Assembly (NCBI GenBank): GCA_002381125.1
Contig: DFUT01000007.1
Span: 1-64,000, forward strand
From: Bacteroidales bacterium UBA4179
GTDB taxonomy: Bacteria; Bacteroidota; Bacteroidia; Bacteroidales; Dysgonomonadaceae
DNA length: 64,000 nucleotides
Reading direction: 5' to 3'
The notes below the pieces were generated by a model, which had not been told where the DNA came from, ran no database searches, and was given only the letters and a program-made list of their open reading frames with translations. Shown piece after piece: positions 16,785 to 25,651 of the stretch; the stretch's first letter is position 1; each line of letters starts with the position of its first letter. The translations under genes were made by a program, and so were the position numbers.

Positions 16785-18638
16785 ATGAAAAATTTTTTTA
16801 CTCTTTTCTTTTTGCTTCCGGCATTTATCTCTATATATGCCCAGGATGCACGCGAATTGTTGTACAATTTCGAAATATTGAAACCTGACCATGCCGATAA
16901 ACCCAAAGTTGAGGGTTTTGCCAAAGATCGTATTCAAGAAAAACCGGGGAGAGGCTTGATTGCCTTTTTCAACGCAAAGGATAGAAGTGTATACCTAAGT
17001 TGGCGCTTATTGCAAACCGATTCTGGAGATATTGCTTTCGATGTATATAGAGGCGCAGGGAAAGGTGGAGATAAACTCAACAAAAAACCCATTACAGCAA
17101 CCACCGATTTTCTTTATCGGAATGCTTCTTTGAAAGAAAATGATGTTTATTGGGTGGTTCCCATCCTAAAAGGGAAGAAAGGTATACCTTCAGAACGGGT
17201 AGAAGCCATCAGCCAACCCTCGCCGGAAAAACCGCCCTATGTTTCCATTCCGCTCCAGGAAGGTGTGGCTCTCGGACGAAGACGGTTGGGAATCGGCGAT
17301 TTGAACGGCGATGGAAAATTCGACTTTGTTCTGATTCAACCTAATGTAAGTAAAGATCCCGGTTTTAAACCGGATTCATCAAAGGTGACCTATAAAATAG
17401 AAGCTTACCTGCACGACGGCACATTCTTATGGCGCAATGATCTTGGCGATGGCATCGAACCCGGTGTGTGGTATTCGCCATTTATTGTTTACGACCTCGA
17501 CGGCGACGGCAAAGCCGAAATAGCCGTAAAGACAGCTCCTACGGGTATCAGAGATGCTGATGGGTGTGTTTATGAAGGAGAAGAGTGGATTTCGATATGG
17601 GATGGCATGACCGGTAAAGAAATTACCAAAGCCGATTGGCCTGAAAGATCCCCTAGATTGGGCGATTATAATCGTCAAAACCGCAATCAACTTGGGGTGG
17701 CCTATCTTGATGGCAAAACCCCTTGCCTGATCGTGGCAAGAGGAACCTACAAAGCCATGTTTGTAGATGCATATCAATTCACAGAGGGTAAATTAACCAA
17801 ATTGTGGCATTGGGATGGTGATGAAGAAAATCCGGTGGTGCGAAGTCAGGGTGCGCATATCATGCTGGTTGCCGATGTTGATGAAGACGGTAGAGACGAA
17901 ATTATTCTTGGCTCGGCTGTCTTGGATGATAACGGTACTCTTCTATGGTCGGCAGGTCTTGGCCATCCCGACAAAGTTTTTGTTACTGATATTGATCCTT
18001 CGCGTCCGGGTATGGAAATTTTTCTTGCCGTTGAAGCATTACACGACCAAGATGGATTGGGTATTTGCCTCCGTGATGCCAAAACAGGGGAACTTGTTTG
18101 GAAAATCGGGCGCCCTACCATTCATGTGGGGTCGGGAATGGTGGCAGATATTATTGCCGAAAAACCCGGTCTTGAATGTTTCGCCACTGAAGACCCCAAA
18201 GGGCATCGTGCTATGCGCATTCCAGGTACAGACAACAAATACCTTTTTGATGCAAAAGGAAATTTGATTGGAACCGGCGAAAATGTTCCACCCACAGGCG
18301 ATTGGGTCTGGTGGGATGGCGACAAATTGCGCGAGTATATTCGTCGTACCAGAGGACAAAAAGGCTTTTCCGTTGCCAAATATCGGTATGAGGAGAATGA
18401 CGAAATAATACAGAATGGATTCGAGGGACAAGTGGTTATGGTTGTGGATTTGTACGGTGACTGGCGTGAGGAAATTATCACTGCGCTACCCGGTGAATTG
18501 CGTATATATAGTACCACGATACCTGCTAAAGACCGGCGAGTGACACTTTTGCAGGATAATACCTACCGCCAAACCATTACGGTTCGCACGATGGGTTATC
18601 AACAACCTGCTGTTCCCTCATTTTACCTCGGGGAATAA
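16785..18638 (+). CDS. Rhamnogalacturonan lyase, PL11 family
   Basis: Secreted or periplasmic lyase that cuts the Rha-GalA backbone of rhamnogalacturonan-I by beta-elimination, leaving unsaturated GalA ends. A signal peptide of about 18 residues ends near IYAQ. Residues about 25-135 form an N-terminal beta-sandwich (SVYLSWRLL), followed by the eight-bladed propeller with repeated calcium-type loops: DLNGDGKFD, DLDGDGKAE and DVDEDGRDE. The family stretches AVKTAPTGIRDADG, DGKTPCLIVARGTYK and a C-terminal GDWREEIIT are all present. The length of 617 residues is standard for PL11. A second PL11 starts cluster B at 62965. Unsaturated products would suit the GH105 enzymes of cluster B. Confidence 0.93.
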   Translation: MKNFFTLFFLLPAFISIYAQDARELLYNFEILKPDHADKPKVEGFAKDRIQEKPGRGLIAFFNAKDRSVYLSWRLLQTDSGDIAFDVYRGAGKGGDKLNKKPITATTDFLYRNASLKENDVYWVVPILKGKKGIPSERVEAISQPSPEKPPYVSIPLQEGVALGRRRLGIGDLNGDGKFDFVLIQPNVSKDPGFKPDSSKVTYKIEAYLHDGTFLWRNDLGDGIEPGVWYSPFIVYDLDGDGKAEIAVKTAPTGIRDADGCVYEGEEWISIWDGMTGKEITKADWPERSPRLGDYNRQNRNQLGVAYLDGKTPCLIVARGTYKAMFVDAYQFTEGKLTKLWHWDGDEENPVVRSQGAHIMLVADVDEDGRDEIILGSAVLDDNGTLLWSAGLGHPDKVFVTDIDPSRPGMEIFLAVEALHDQDGLGICLRDAKTGELVWKIGRPTIHVGSGMVADIIAEKPGLECFATEDPKGHRAMRIPGTDNKYLFDAKGNLIGTGENVPPTGDWVWWDGDKLREYIRRTRGQKGFSVAKYRYEENDEIIQNGFEGQVVMVVDLYGDWREEIITALPGELRIYSTTIPAKDRRVTLLQDNTYRQTITVRTMGYQQPAVPSFYLGE

Positions 18639-18668
18639 AAAGACAGCATTATAAAAAGCTTTAAAAAG

Positions 18669-21600
18669 ATGAAAAATTTACCACACATTGTTTTAGCGTT
18701 TTTATCAATCGTTTGTCTGTGTTCATTTAAAGAGAGCAAGCAAAAAATTTACAATATAGCGAACTATGGTGCGGTAGGAGATGGTGTTATCGTAAATACG
18801 CAAACCATTCAGCAGCTCATAGATCAATGTGCAGAAGAAGGTGGAGGCGTAATAGTTGTTCCCGAAGGTGTTTTCAAAAGCGGAGCCCTGTTTTTTAAAC
18901 AAGGCGTAAATCTGCACCTTGAAAAAGGTGGTGTATTGAAAGGTACGGTTAATGCCGACGATTACCCGGTAATAGATACGCGATGGGAAGGAATTGAACA
19001 ACCTTGGCGTTCTGCTTTTATCAATGCTTTTGGGTTAGACGGTTTTAATATTACAGGAAAAGGGACGATAGACGGTTCGGGCGAAGAATGGGCGAAAATA
19101 GAATGGAGCAGTCTAAGGTTTGGTCGTCCACGTTTGATTGCCGTGCAAAATTCCAAAAATGTTTTCATATCAGACATATCCGTTAAAAACCAGGCTTGTT
19201 GGGGAGTTTTTATTTTGTACTCTCACAACGTCGATATTCGTGATCTCACCATCAGAGCTGCTCATTATATCCCTATGTCCGACGGGATTGATATCGATTC
19301 TAGTACCCGCGTTCATATTTCGAATTGCGATATCGATGTGAACGATGATTGCATAGCGGTGAAATCGGGCAAAGATGAAGATGGACGCAGGGTTGACAAG
19401 CCGTCGGAAAACATTTTGATAGAAAATTGCCGCTTCCGATACGGTCACGGTGGAGTGTCGATAGGTAGTGAAATGTCTGGAGGCATTCGCAACGTTGAAG
19501 TTCGCCATTGCGTTATGGAAGCCGACAATTGGGCTCCCGTCCGCTTTAAATCCCAACCGAGCAGGGGAGGAGTTGTGGAAAACATCATTTACAGCGATTT
19601 GATGTTGAAAAATACTCGCCAAGCATTCGAGTTCAATATGGAATGGCGGATGGTGCCACCTATAAAACCACCTTCTGATCCATTGCCTGTAGTAAGAAAC
19701 ATTAAAATCATCAACGTTTCGGGTACGGTTGAAAAAGTGGGTATCATGCACGGTTTACCCGACAGTCCTATTCAAAATGTTTCGTTTCAGAATTGTCATA
19801 TCAAGGCAAAAAGAGGATTCGTTTTGGAAAATGTCGAAAATATCGATCTTTCAGGCCTTCACATTACTGTGGAAGAAGGGGAGCCTATCGTTATTCGCAA
19901 TACTGCACCGCGTGACAATGTTTTTCATGAAGAATCTTTGTCGTCCGTGAGCAACCTAACCGCTGGTGAAATTGCTACTCGGTTTAAGAATCCTCCTCCC
20001 CAATACAGCCTCAGCTTTTATTGGGGCTGGGATGGGAAAGTTACCGAAGAGGTAATGGCTCGCGATTTGGACGAATTCAGATCCAACAATGTCTCGGTTG
20101 TAACTATTGAACCCGGATACGACATGGACAATCCATACCTTTCCGAAGGATGGTTTGAAAAAGTAGAAACGGCCGTCAGGTTGGCAAAAGAGCAAAACAT
20201 GTGTGTGTATCTTGTGGATGAAGGGAAATATCCGAGTGGTTTTGCCGGCGGAAAAATTTCGGAGCAAGCACCGGATCTCACCATGAAGGCACTGGTAGTT
20301 GCCGAAAAAATTGTCGTTAATGAAAGCGAATCGGTCTATCGCGATCTATCGCCTGAAATCCTCAGTGCGGCAGCCTATAACAAAGTCGACAGTACGACTC
20401 ATATAATTGATATTAGTAACGGTAGATTGAACTGGACTGCACCTGCCGGAGATTGGGAAATCTTGCTCGTTAAAAGTGATTTTACATCTTCTCCTACTCG
20501 TTCGGTAAATAATCCGGAACGCAGCAAAAATACCCGTCATGCACTTATTGATTATCTTGATTCCGCTGCAACCCGTAAATTCATCGAATTTACACACGAA
20601 AAATATGCTGAACGCATGCAAAATGAATTTGGCAAAACCATTTTGGGTTTTCGAGGGGACGAACCCGATTACTCTATCCGCGGCATTCCTTGGACGACGA
20701 CTCTGTTTAACACCTTCAAGAGAATGAAAGGTTATGACGTCCGCCCTTATGTCGCATCTTTTTTTGCCCCGGCTTTAACGGAAGAGCAATGGCGTGTTCG
20801 TGCCGATTATTGGGATGTATGGTCCACTCTTTTTGCCGAGAACTTCTTTAAGATTCAGGCTGATTGGTGTGCCAATCATCATTTGGACTATCTTGTACAC
20901 CTAAACCATGAAGACAAAATGGTTGATTTGATTCGGTCGACGGGGGATTTTTTCAAAGCAATGCGGTACGTGCAAATGCCTGGCGTAGATGTAATTTGGG
21001 ATCAAATATGGCCGGAGAAAAATATGCCGGTGTATCCCAAATATGCTTCTTCGGCTGCACATCTGTTCGGTCGTTCACGGTCATTTACTGAAAGTTTTGC
21101 GGCATATCGCCCTCAGCCCGGTATCGATCAGGCTAAATGGATAATCGATTATCAATTGGTAAGAGGTATCAATATGGTAGAAGTCATGTTTGTTCCTGCT
21201 TCTACTAGCGGCAAATCCGGCATGCGGGGATGGCTTGCCGACGAAAAATTTTCGGCAGTCGCCAAATATGTTCAACGCGCCTGCTATTTGCTTTCACAAG
21301 GAACACCCGCAGCCAAAATAGCGGTATATTTTCCTACAACGAGCATTTGGTTGGGCAACAATGAAGCCGAAGAAAGCACGCTTACCCTCATGCAAAAACT
21401 ACTGGCCATGCAACGTGATTTTGATGTTGTGGACGAACAGTCGCTTCAATCCTTAATGAAACTCGAAAACGGGAGGTTTATCAACTTGAGCGGTCAGACC
21501 TATTCAACGGTGATAATTCCACCGGTTAGCGTAATTTCAAAAAACGCTTTAAATCGTCTGAAAACATTCAGAGAAATGGGTGGAACCGTAATTTTTATCG

Positions 21601-22001
21601 GAACACCTCCTCAACTGATTGCTGACCGAACGTTTTTTGATGCTACAGGACCGGCAGACATAAGTTGGGCAGTGCATGAACCCTTGAGTGACTTGACGGA
21701 TGCAGTACTTGGAGTACTTCCGCCTGCAGATTTCCATTTAGCGCATCCTGCTTCATCCATTAAATATACACACCGCAAATGGAATGATGCAGATTTATAT
21801 TTCGTTTTCAACGAAAGCAATCAAACGCAAGATCTTACAATTACATTATCCGGTAAAGGGAAGGTGCAACTTTGGGATGCGATGACAGGCGAAATTCAAG
21901 ATATCTCTGATGTTGTCACAGCACAAGAAGGTATCAAAATAAATTTTCAGCTTGAACCTTGGAGCACACGCTTTATTGTCATCGACAATGATGCATTATA
22001 A
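18669..22001 (+). CDS. Two-domain enzyme: GH28 polygalacturonase-like + GH106-like domain
   Basis: One continuous frame of 1110 residues joins two glycosidase-type domains. After a signal peptide of about 20 residues, residues 25-412 are a GH28 right-handed beta-helix with the active-site set D205, D226-D227, G259-H260-G261 and R292-x-K294. From about residue 443 a second domain begins at LSFYWGWDG. Its order of motifs resembles the GH106 enzyme at 46222: a barrel start, FNTFKRMKGYDV, a DYWDVWSTLFAENFF helix, PKYASSAAHLFGRSRSFTES and a C-terminal amidotransferase-like segment. It probably removes GalA and then rhamnose or another sugar from one oligosaccharide. The second domain's specificity is inferred only from resemblance. 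Confidence 0.85.
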   Translation: MKNLPHIVLAFLSIVCLCSFKESKQKIYNIANYGAVGDGVIVNTQTIQQLIDQCAEEGGGVIVVPEGVFKSGALFFKQGVNLHLEKGGVLKGTVNADDYPVIDTRWEGIEQPWRSAFINAFGLDGFNITGKGTIDGSGEEWAKIEWSSLRFGRPRLIAVQNSKNVFISDISVKNQACWGVFILYSHNVDIRDLTIRAAHYIPMSDGIDIDSSTRVHISNCDIDVNDDCIAVKSGKDEDGRRVDKPSENILIENCRFRYGHGGVSIGSEMSGGIRNVEVRHCVMEADNWAPVRFKSQPSRGGVVENIIYSDLMLKNTRQAFEFNMEWRMVPPIKPPSDPLPVVRNIKIINVSGTVEKVGIMHGLPDSPIQNVSFQNCHIKAKRGFVLENVENIDLSGLHITVEEGEPIVIRNTAPRDNVFHEESLSSVSNLTAGEIATRFKNPPPQYSLSFYWGWDGKVTEEVMARDLDEFRSNNVSVVTIEPGYDMDNPYLSEGWFEKVETAVRLAKEQNMCVYLVDEGKYPSGFAGGKISEQAPDLTMKALVVAEKIVVNESESVYRDLSPEILSAAAYNKVDSTTHIIDISNGRLNWTAPAGDWEILLVKSDFTSSPTRSVNNPERSKNTRHALIDYLDSAATRKFIEFTHEKYAERMQNEFGKTILGFRGDEPDYSIRGIPWTTTLFNTFKRMKGYDVRPYVASFFAPALTEEQWRVRADYWDVWSTLFAENFFKIQADWCANHHLDYLVHLNHEDKMVDLIRSTGDFFKAMRYVQMPGVDVIWDQIWPEKNMPVYPKYASSAAHLFGRSRSFTESFAAYRPQPGIDQAKWIIDYQLVRGINMVEVMFVPASTSGKSGMRGWLADEKFSAVAKYVQRACYLLSQGTPAAKIAVYFPTTSIWLGNNEAEESTLTLMQKLLAMQRDFDVVDEQSLQSLMKLENGRFINLSGQTYSTVIIPPVSVISKNALNRLKTFREMGGTVIFIGTPPQLIADRTFFDATGPADISWAVHEPLSDLTDAVLGVLPPADFHLAHPASSIKYTHRKWNDADLYFVFNESNQTQDLTITLSGKGKVQLWDAMTGEIQDISDVVTAQEGIKINFQLEPWSTRFIVIDNDAL

Positions 22002-22053
22002 TATTGAGGTAAAAAGCTACTGACGAAAACAATAAAACAATAAAAACATCACA

Positions 22054-25011
22054 ATGAAACACAAATCGCTTTTATTCAATTTATTATTGGCATTCATGAT
22101 GATTTTACAACTGAATGCATCGGATCGAAAAAAATACAATTTCAACAGCGACTGGCTTTTACAAGTTGGCGATATTGAGGGAGCAGAAAAAAGCAACTTC
22201 AATGACAGCAAATGGGAAAAAATCACACTCCCCCGTGCTTTTAATGAAGACGAAGCTTTTAAGGTATCCATAGATGAATTAACGGATACGGTTGCATGGT
22301 ACCGCAAACATTTTCGCATACCTCATTTGACAAACAACAACAAGGTATTTATCGAATTTGAAGGAATCCGACAAGCAGGAAAATTTTACTTGAACGGCCA
22401 TTATTTAGGGAGACACGAAAACGGTGTGATGGCTTTCGGTTTTGATTTGACACCTTATTTGAAAAAAGGAGAAAACATCATTGCCGTGCGCATCGACAAC
22501 GATTGGGATTATAGAGAAGAAGATACCGGAACAAAATTTCAGTGGAACAACCGTAATTTCAATGCCAATTATGGCGGTATCGTCAAAAACGTGTTCTTGC
22601 ACGTGACAGGGAATGTCTATCAAACGCTTCCTTTGTATAGCAATCTCAAAACGACCGGCGTTTACGTTTATGCAACGAATATCGACATAAAAAATCGTAA
22701 AGCCGTTATTTATGCCCAATCAGAAGTACACAATGAGAGCCCAAAGCCGCAAAGGTTCAGCTATCGTGTCGCCATTTTAGATAAAGATGGTAAAGAAGTA
22801 AAAACATTCGAAGGGGAAAGTTCCGTTTTAAACCCCGGCGAATCCAAAATAGTAAGCGCAACAGAAGAAGTCGACAATCTTCATTTCTGGAGTTGGGGAT
22901 ATGGATATCTCTATGATGTGAAAACTCAATTGGTGGCAGACAACAAAATTATCGATGAAGTAATCACACGTACCGGGTTCCGAAAAACTCGGTTTGAAGA
23001 AGGAAAAGTTTGGCTTAACGATCGGGTTATCCAGCTTAAAGGTTATGCACAACGCACCAGCAACGAATGGCCGGCTGTAGGGCTGTCTGTTCCGGCGTGG
23101 TTGAGCGATTATTCAAATAATCTGATGGTGAAAAGCAATGCCAATCTGGTGCGGTGGATGCACGTTACGCCATGGAAACAGGATGTGGAATCGTGCGATC
23201 GTGTAGGACTGATTCAGGTAATGCCTGCCGGTGATGCGGAGAAAGACGTTACCGGACGTCAATGGGAACAGCGGAAAGAACTGATGCGCGATGCCATCAT
23301 CTATAATCGCAATAATCCCAGCATTCTTTTTTACGAATGCGGAAACGAATCGATTAGCCGTGAGCATATGCTGGAAATGAAAGCCATTCGCAACAAATAT
23401 GATCCTTTTGGGGGACGCGCCATTGGTTCTCGTGAAATGTTGGATATTCGCGAAGCGGAGTATGGCGGTGAAATGCTTTACATCAATAAAAGCATGCATC
23501 ACCCCATGTTTGCTCATGAATATTGCCGCGACGAAGGATTGAGAAAATATTGGGACGAATACAGCTATCCTTTTCATAAAGATGGGGATGGTCCTCTTTA
23601 TCGCGGAAATCCGGCCAGGGAGTATAATCGCAATCAGGACTCCTTTGCTGTTGAACTGGTACGCCGCTGGTGCGATTATTGGCGAGAACGGCCGGGAACC
23701 GGGAAACGCGTGAGTTCCGGCGGGTTGAAAATCATATTTTCAGACACCAATACACATTATCGCGGAGCAGAAAATTACCGAAGAAGTGGTGTAACCGATC
23801 CTATGCGTATCGAAAAAGACGGATTTTTTGCTCATCAAGTCATGTGGGATGGTTGGGTAGAGCCCGAAAAGCACCATACATACATCGTCGGTCATTGGAA
23901 TTATCCAGAAAAGACGGTTAAACCTGTATACGTGGTATCAACGGCAGATGATGTAGAACTATTCCTTAACGGTCGGTCTCTGGGAAGCGGGAAGCGCGAC
24001 TATGATTTTCTATTCATATTCGACAACATTATATTCGAACCCGGCAAACTCGAGGCTGTCGGCTACGATGAATCCGGAAAAGAATTGAGCCGTAATGCGC
24101 TTATCACCGTTGGAGAACCCGCAAGCTTAAAGCTTACTGCTTTTCAAAATCCTGAAGGGTTTCATGCTGACGGAGCCGATATGGTGCTTGTTCAAGTAGA
24201 GGTGGTGGACGAAAATGGTAACCGCTGTCCGCTCGATAATCGCACCGTTAGTTTTACGCTTCAAGGTGAAGCCGAATGGCGTGGCGGCATTGCACAAGGG
24301 CCGAATAATCATATTCTCTACACGAATTTGCCTGTTGAATGTGGGGTTAACAGAGTTCTTCTTCGCAGTACGACAAAAGCAGGAAAGGTTACCTTAACCG
24401 CCGAAGCCGAAGGACTTTCAAAAACCTCCATTTCGTTCCAATCTATTCCTGTAAAAGCAACAAACGGCTTAAGTACCTTTCTCCCTCAGATGAGTCTAGA
24501 AGGAAAGCTCGATAGAAGCGAAACATCTTTCGGACATTCCTATAAAAATAGCAAGCGGAGTGTGCGTATTTTGTCGGCTGTCGCCGGAACAAACAATGAG
24601 TCGGTTCATTACAGTTTCGATGATAACGAGTTGAGCGAATGGCGTAACGACGGCGATCTTGCTACTGCATGGATTACTTATCATCTTGAAGAATACACTA
24701 CAATTGATGAAATTTGCCTTAAACTCGCCGATTTTCGTTCGCGAAGCTATCCTTTGGAAATATATGCCGGTAACACGCTTATCTGGAACGGTGAAACAGA
24801 AAAAAGCCTCGGATACATTCACCTGAAAACAAAGCCTGTACGCACTAACCGTATCACTCTCCGGTTGAAAGGAAGCACGGCAGATCAAGATGCTTTCAGA
24901 CAGATTGTGGAATTGGATACTGAGCATAATATCGAGAAAAAAGATAAAAGAAAAAGCAACTATCATCTTCGCATTATCGAGGCAGAATTTTTAAAAACAT
25001 TAAATAAATAA
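22054..25011 (+). CDS. GH2 family glycoside hydrolase (beta-galactosidase-like)
   Basis: Predicted periplasmic retaining exo-glycosidase; GH2 enzymes in pectin loci commonly remove galactose or uronic acid side groups. The 985-residue protein has a signal peptide of about 22 residues, a jelly-roll sugar-binding domain (residues about 28-185), an immunoglobulin-like domain and a TIM barrel from about 320. The acid/base glutamate is E432 in CGNESIS. The barrel is unusual in that the nucleophile region is not the canonical SEF or SET; AHEYCRDEG is the best candidate. Ig-like domains and a final beta-sandwich domain follow. It is 52 bases after the GH28/GH106-like gene and the last gene before the IS insertion. 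Confidence 0.85.
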   Translation: MKHKSLLFNLLLAFMMILQLNASDRKKYNFNSDWLLQVGDIEGAEKSNFNDSKWEKITLPRAFNEDEAFKVSIDELTDTVAWYRKHFRIPHLTNNNKVFIEFEGIRQAGKFYLNGHYLGRHENGVMAFGFDLTPYLKKGENIIAVRIDNDWDYREEDTGTKFQWNNRNFNANYGGIVKNVFLHVTGNVYQTLPLYSNLKTTGVYVYATNIDIKNRKAVIYAQSEVHNESPKPQRFSYRVAILDKDGKEVKTFEGESSVLNPGESKIVSATEEVDNLHFWSWGYGYLYDVKTQLVADNKIIDEVITRTGFRKTRFEEGKVWLNDRVIQLKGYAQRTSNEWPAVGLSVPAWLSDYSNNLMVKSNANLVRWMHVTPWKQDVESCDRVGLIQVMPAGDAEKDVTGRQWEQRKELMRDAIIYNRNNPSILFYECGNESISREHMLEMKAIRNKYDPFGGRAIGSREMLDIREAEYGGEMLYINKSMHHPMFAHEYCRDEGLRKYWDEYSYPFHKDGDGPLYRGNPAREYNRNQDSFAVELVRRWCDYWRERPGTGKRVSSGGLKIIFSDTNTHYRGAENYRRSGVTDPMRIEKDGFFAHQVMWDGWVEPEKHHTYIVGHWNYPEKTVKPVYVVSTADDVELFLNGRSLGSGKRDYDFLFIFDNIIFEPGKLEAVGYDESGKELSRNALITVGEPASLKLTAFQNPEGFHADGADMVLVQVEVVDENGNRCPLDNRTVSFTLQGEAEWRGGIAQGPNNHILYTNLPVECGVNRVLLRSTTKAGKVTLTAEAEGLSKTSISFQSIPVKATNGLSTFLPQMSLEGKLDRSETSFGHSYKNSKRSVRILSAVAGTNNESVHYSFDDNELSEWRNDGDLATAWITYHLEEYTTIDEICLKLADFRSRSYPLEIYAGNTLIWNGETEKSLGYIHLKTKPVRTNRITLRLKGSTADQDAFRQIVELDTEHNIEKKDKRKSNYHLRIIEAEFLKTLNK

Positions 25012-25053
25012 AGCTTTTATATAACATTTACAGGTGAGGATAAATGTTAAATG

Positions 25054-25095
25054 TCAAATAGTGTAGTATTTTAATCAAATATTGCAGTCTTTAAT
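25054..25095 (+). promoter_or_regulatory. Second copy of the 21-bp direct-repeat operator, next to IS200
   Basis: Half-sites TCAAATAGTGTAGT (from 25054) and TCAAATATTGCAGT (from 25075) are spaced exactly 21 bases, as at 15104-15145. A shared AATGTTAAA stretch precedes each pair, and 25042-25077 aligns with 15092-15127 with only about six differences. Here no -7 box follows, because the IS200-type element begins within a few bases. The site was probably the activator site for the downstream GH2 gene before the insertion. Confidence 0.55.
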
Positions 25096-25108
25096 CTAAC
25101 TTAAAAAT

Positions 25109-25127
25109 CCACCACCTTTGGTGGTGG
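25109..25127. repeat. Left-end hairpin of the IS200-type element
   Basis: Perfect 8-bp stem with a TTT loop. It is likely recognised by TnpA as single-stranded DNA, and is nearly the same as the right-end hairpin except for one internal base pair. Confidence 0.75.
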
Positions 25128-25170
25128 TAATGTTCTTTGGGGCTACGCCTAAAATGAATAACTTTGCGAG

Positions 25171-25617
25171 ATGAGTAAATACAAGCAGCAAAGTCATGTA
25201 GTTTGGAAGTGTGATTACCACATTGTTTGGTGTCCTAAATATCGTTTCCGCATCTTGACAGGAATCGTCAAGGATTTGGTTGAACATGATATTCGGATGT
25301 TTTGTGAGTGGAAAGGCTGTGATGTTGAGGAGTTGAACGTCCAACCCGATCATATTCATCTTTTGGTGTCCATTCCACCGAGAGTTTCTGTTTCAGAATT
25401 GATGGGAACCTTAAAAGGCAAACTCGCTATCAAATTATTCAAGAGTTACCCTCAGTTGAAACAGAAACCCTATTGGGGCAATCATTTTTGGTCTCGAGGC
25501 TATTTTGTCAACACCGTTGGTCTGAATGAAGATATGATTCGACGTTATGTTCAGTACCAAGAGGAGCAAGACAAAAAAGAAGAGTCCAAAAGTCAAAACT
25601 TTACGTTGTTTGACTAA
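25171..25617 (+). CDS. tnpA: IS200/IS605 family transposase TnpA
   Basis: Y1 HUH single-strand transposase of 148 residues that excises and inserts the element as a circular single-stranded intermediate. The HUH motif is HIHLLVS (about residues 63-69), preceded by VVWCPKYR-type strands (HIVWCPKYRFRIL). The catalytic tyrosine is expected in the helix RRYVQYQEEQ near residue 125-130. SELMGTLKGKLA and GNHFWSRGYFV are also family-typical. It appears full length and potentially active. The gene lies wholly between the two end hairpins. Confidence 0.95.
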   Translation: MSKYKQQSHVVWKCDYHIVWCPKYRFRILTGIVKDLVEHDIRMFCEWKGCDVEELNVQPDHIHLLVSIPPRVSVSELMGTLKGKLAIKLFKSYPQLKQKPYWGNHFWSRGYFVNTVGLNEDMIRRYVQYQEEQDKKEESKSQNFTLFD

Positions 25618-25651
25618 CCCTACTACATTTCAAAGACCCCGTTTGAAGGCT

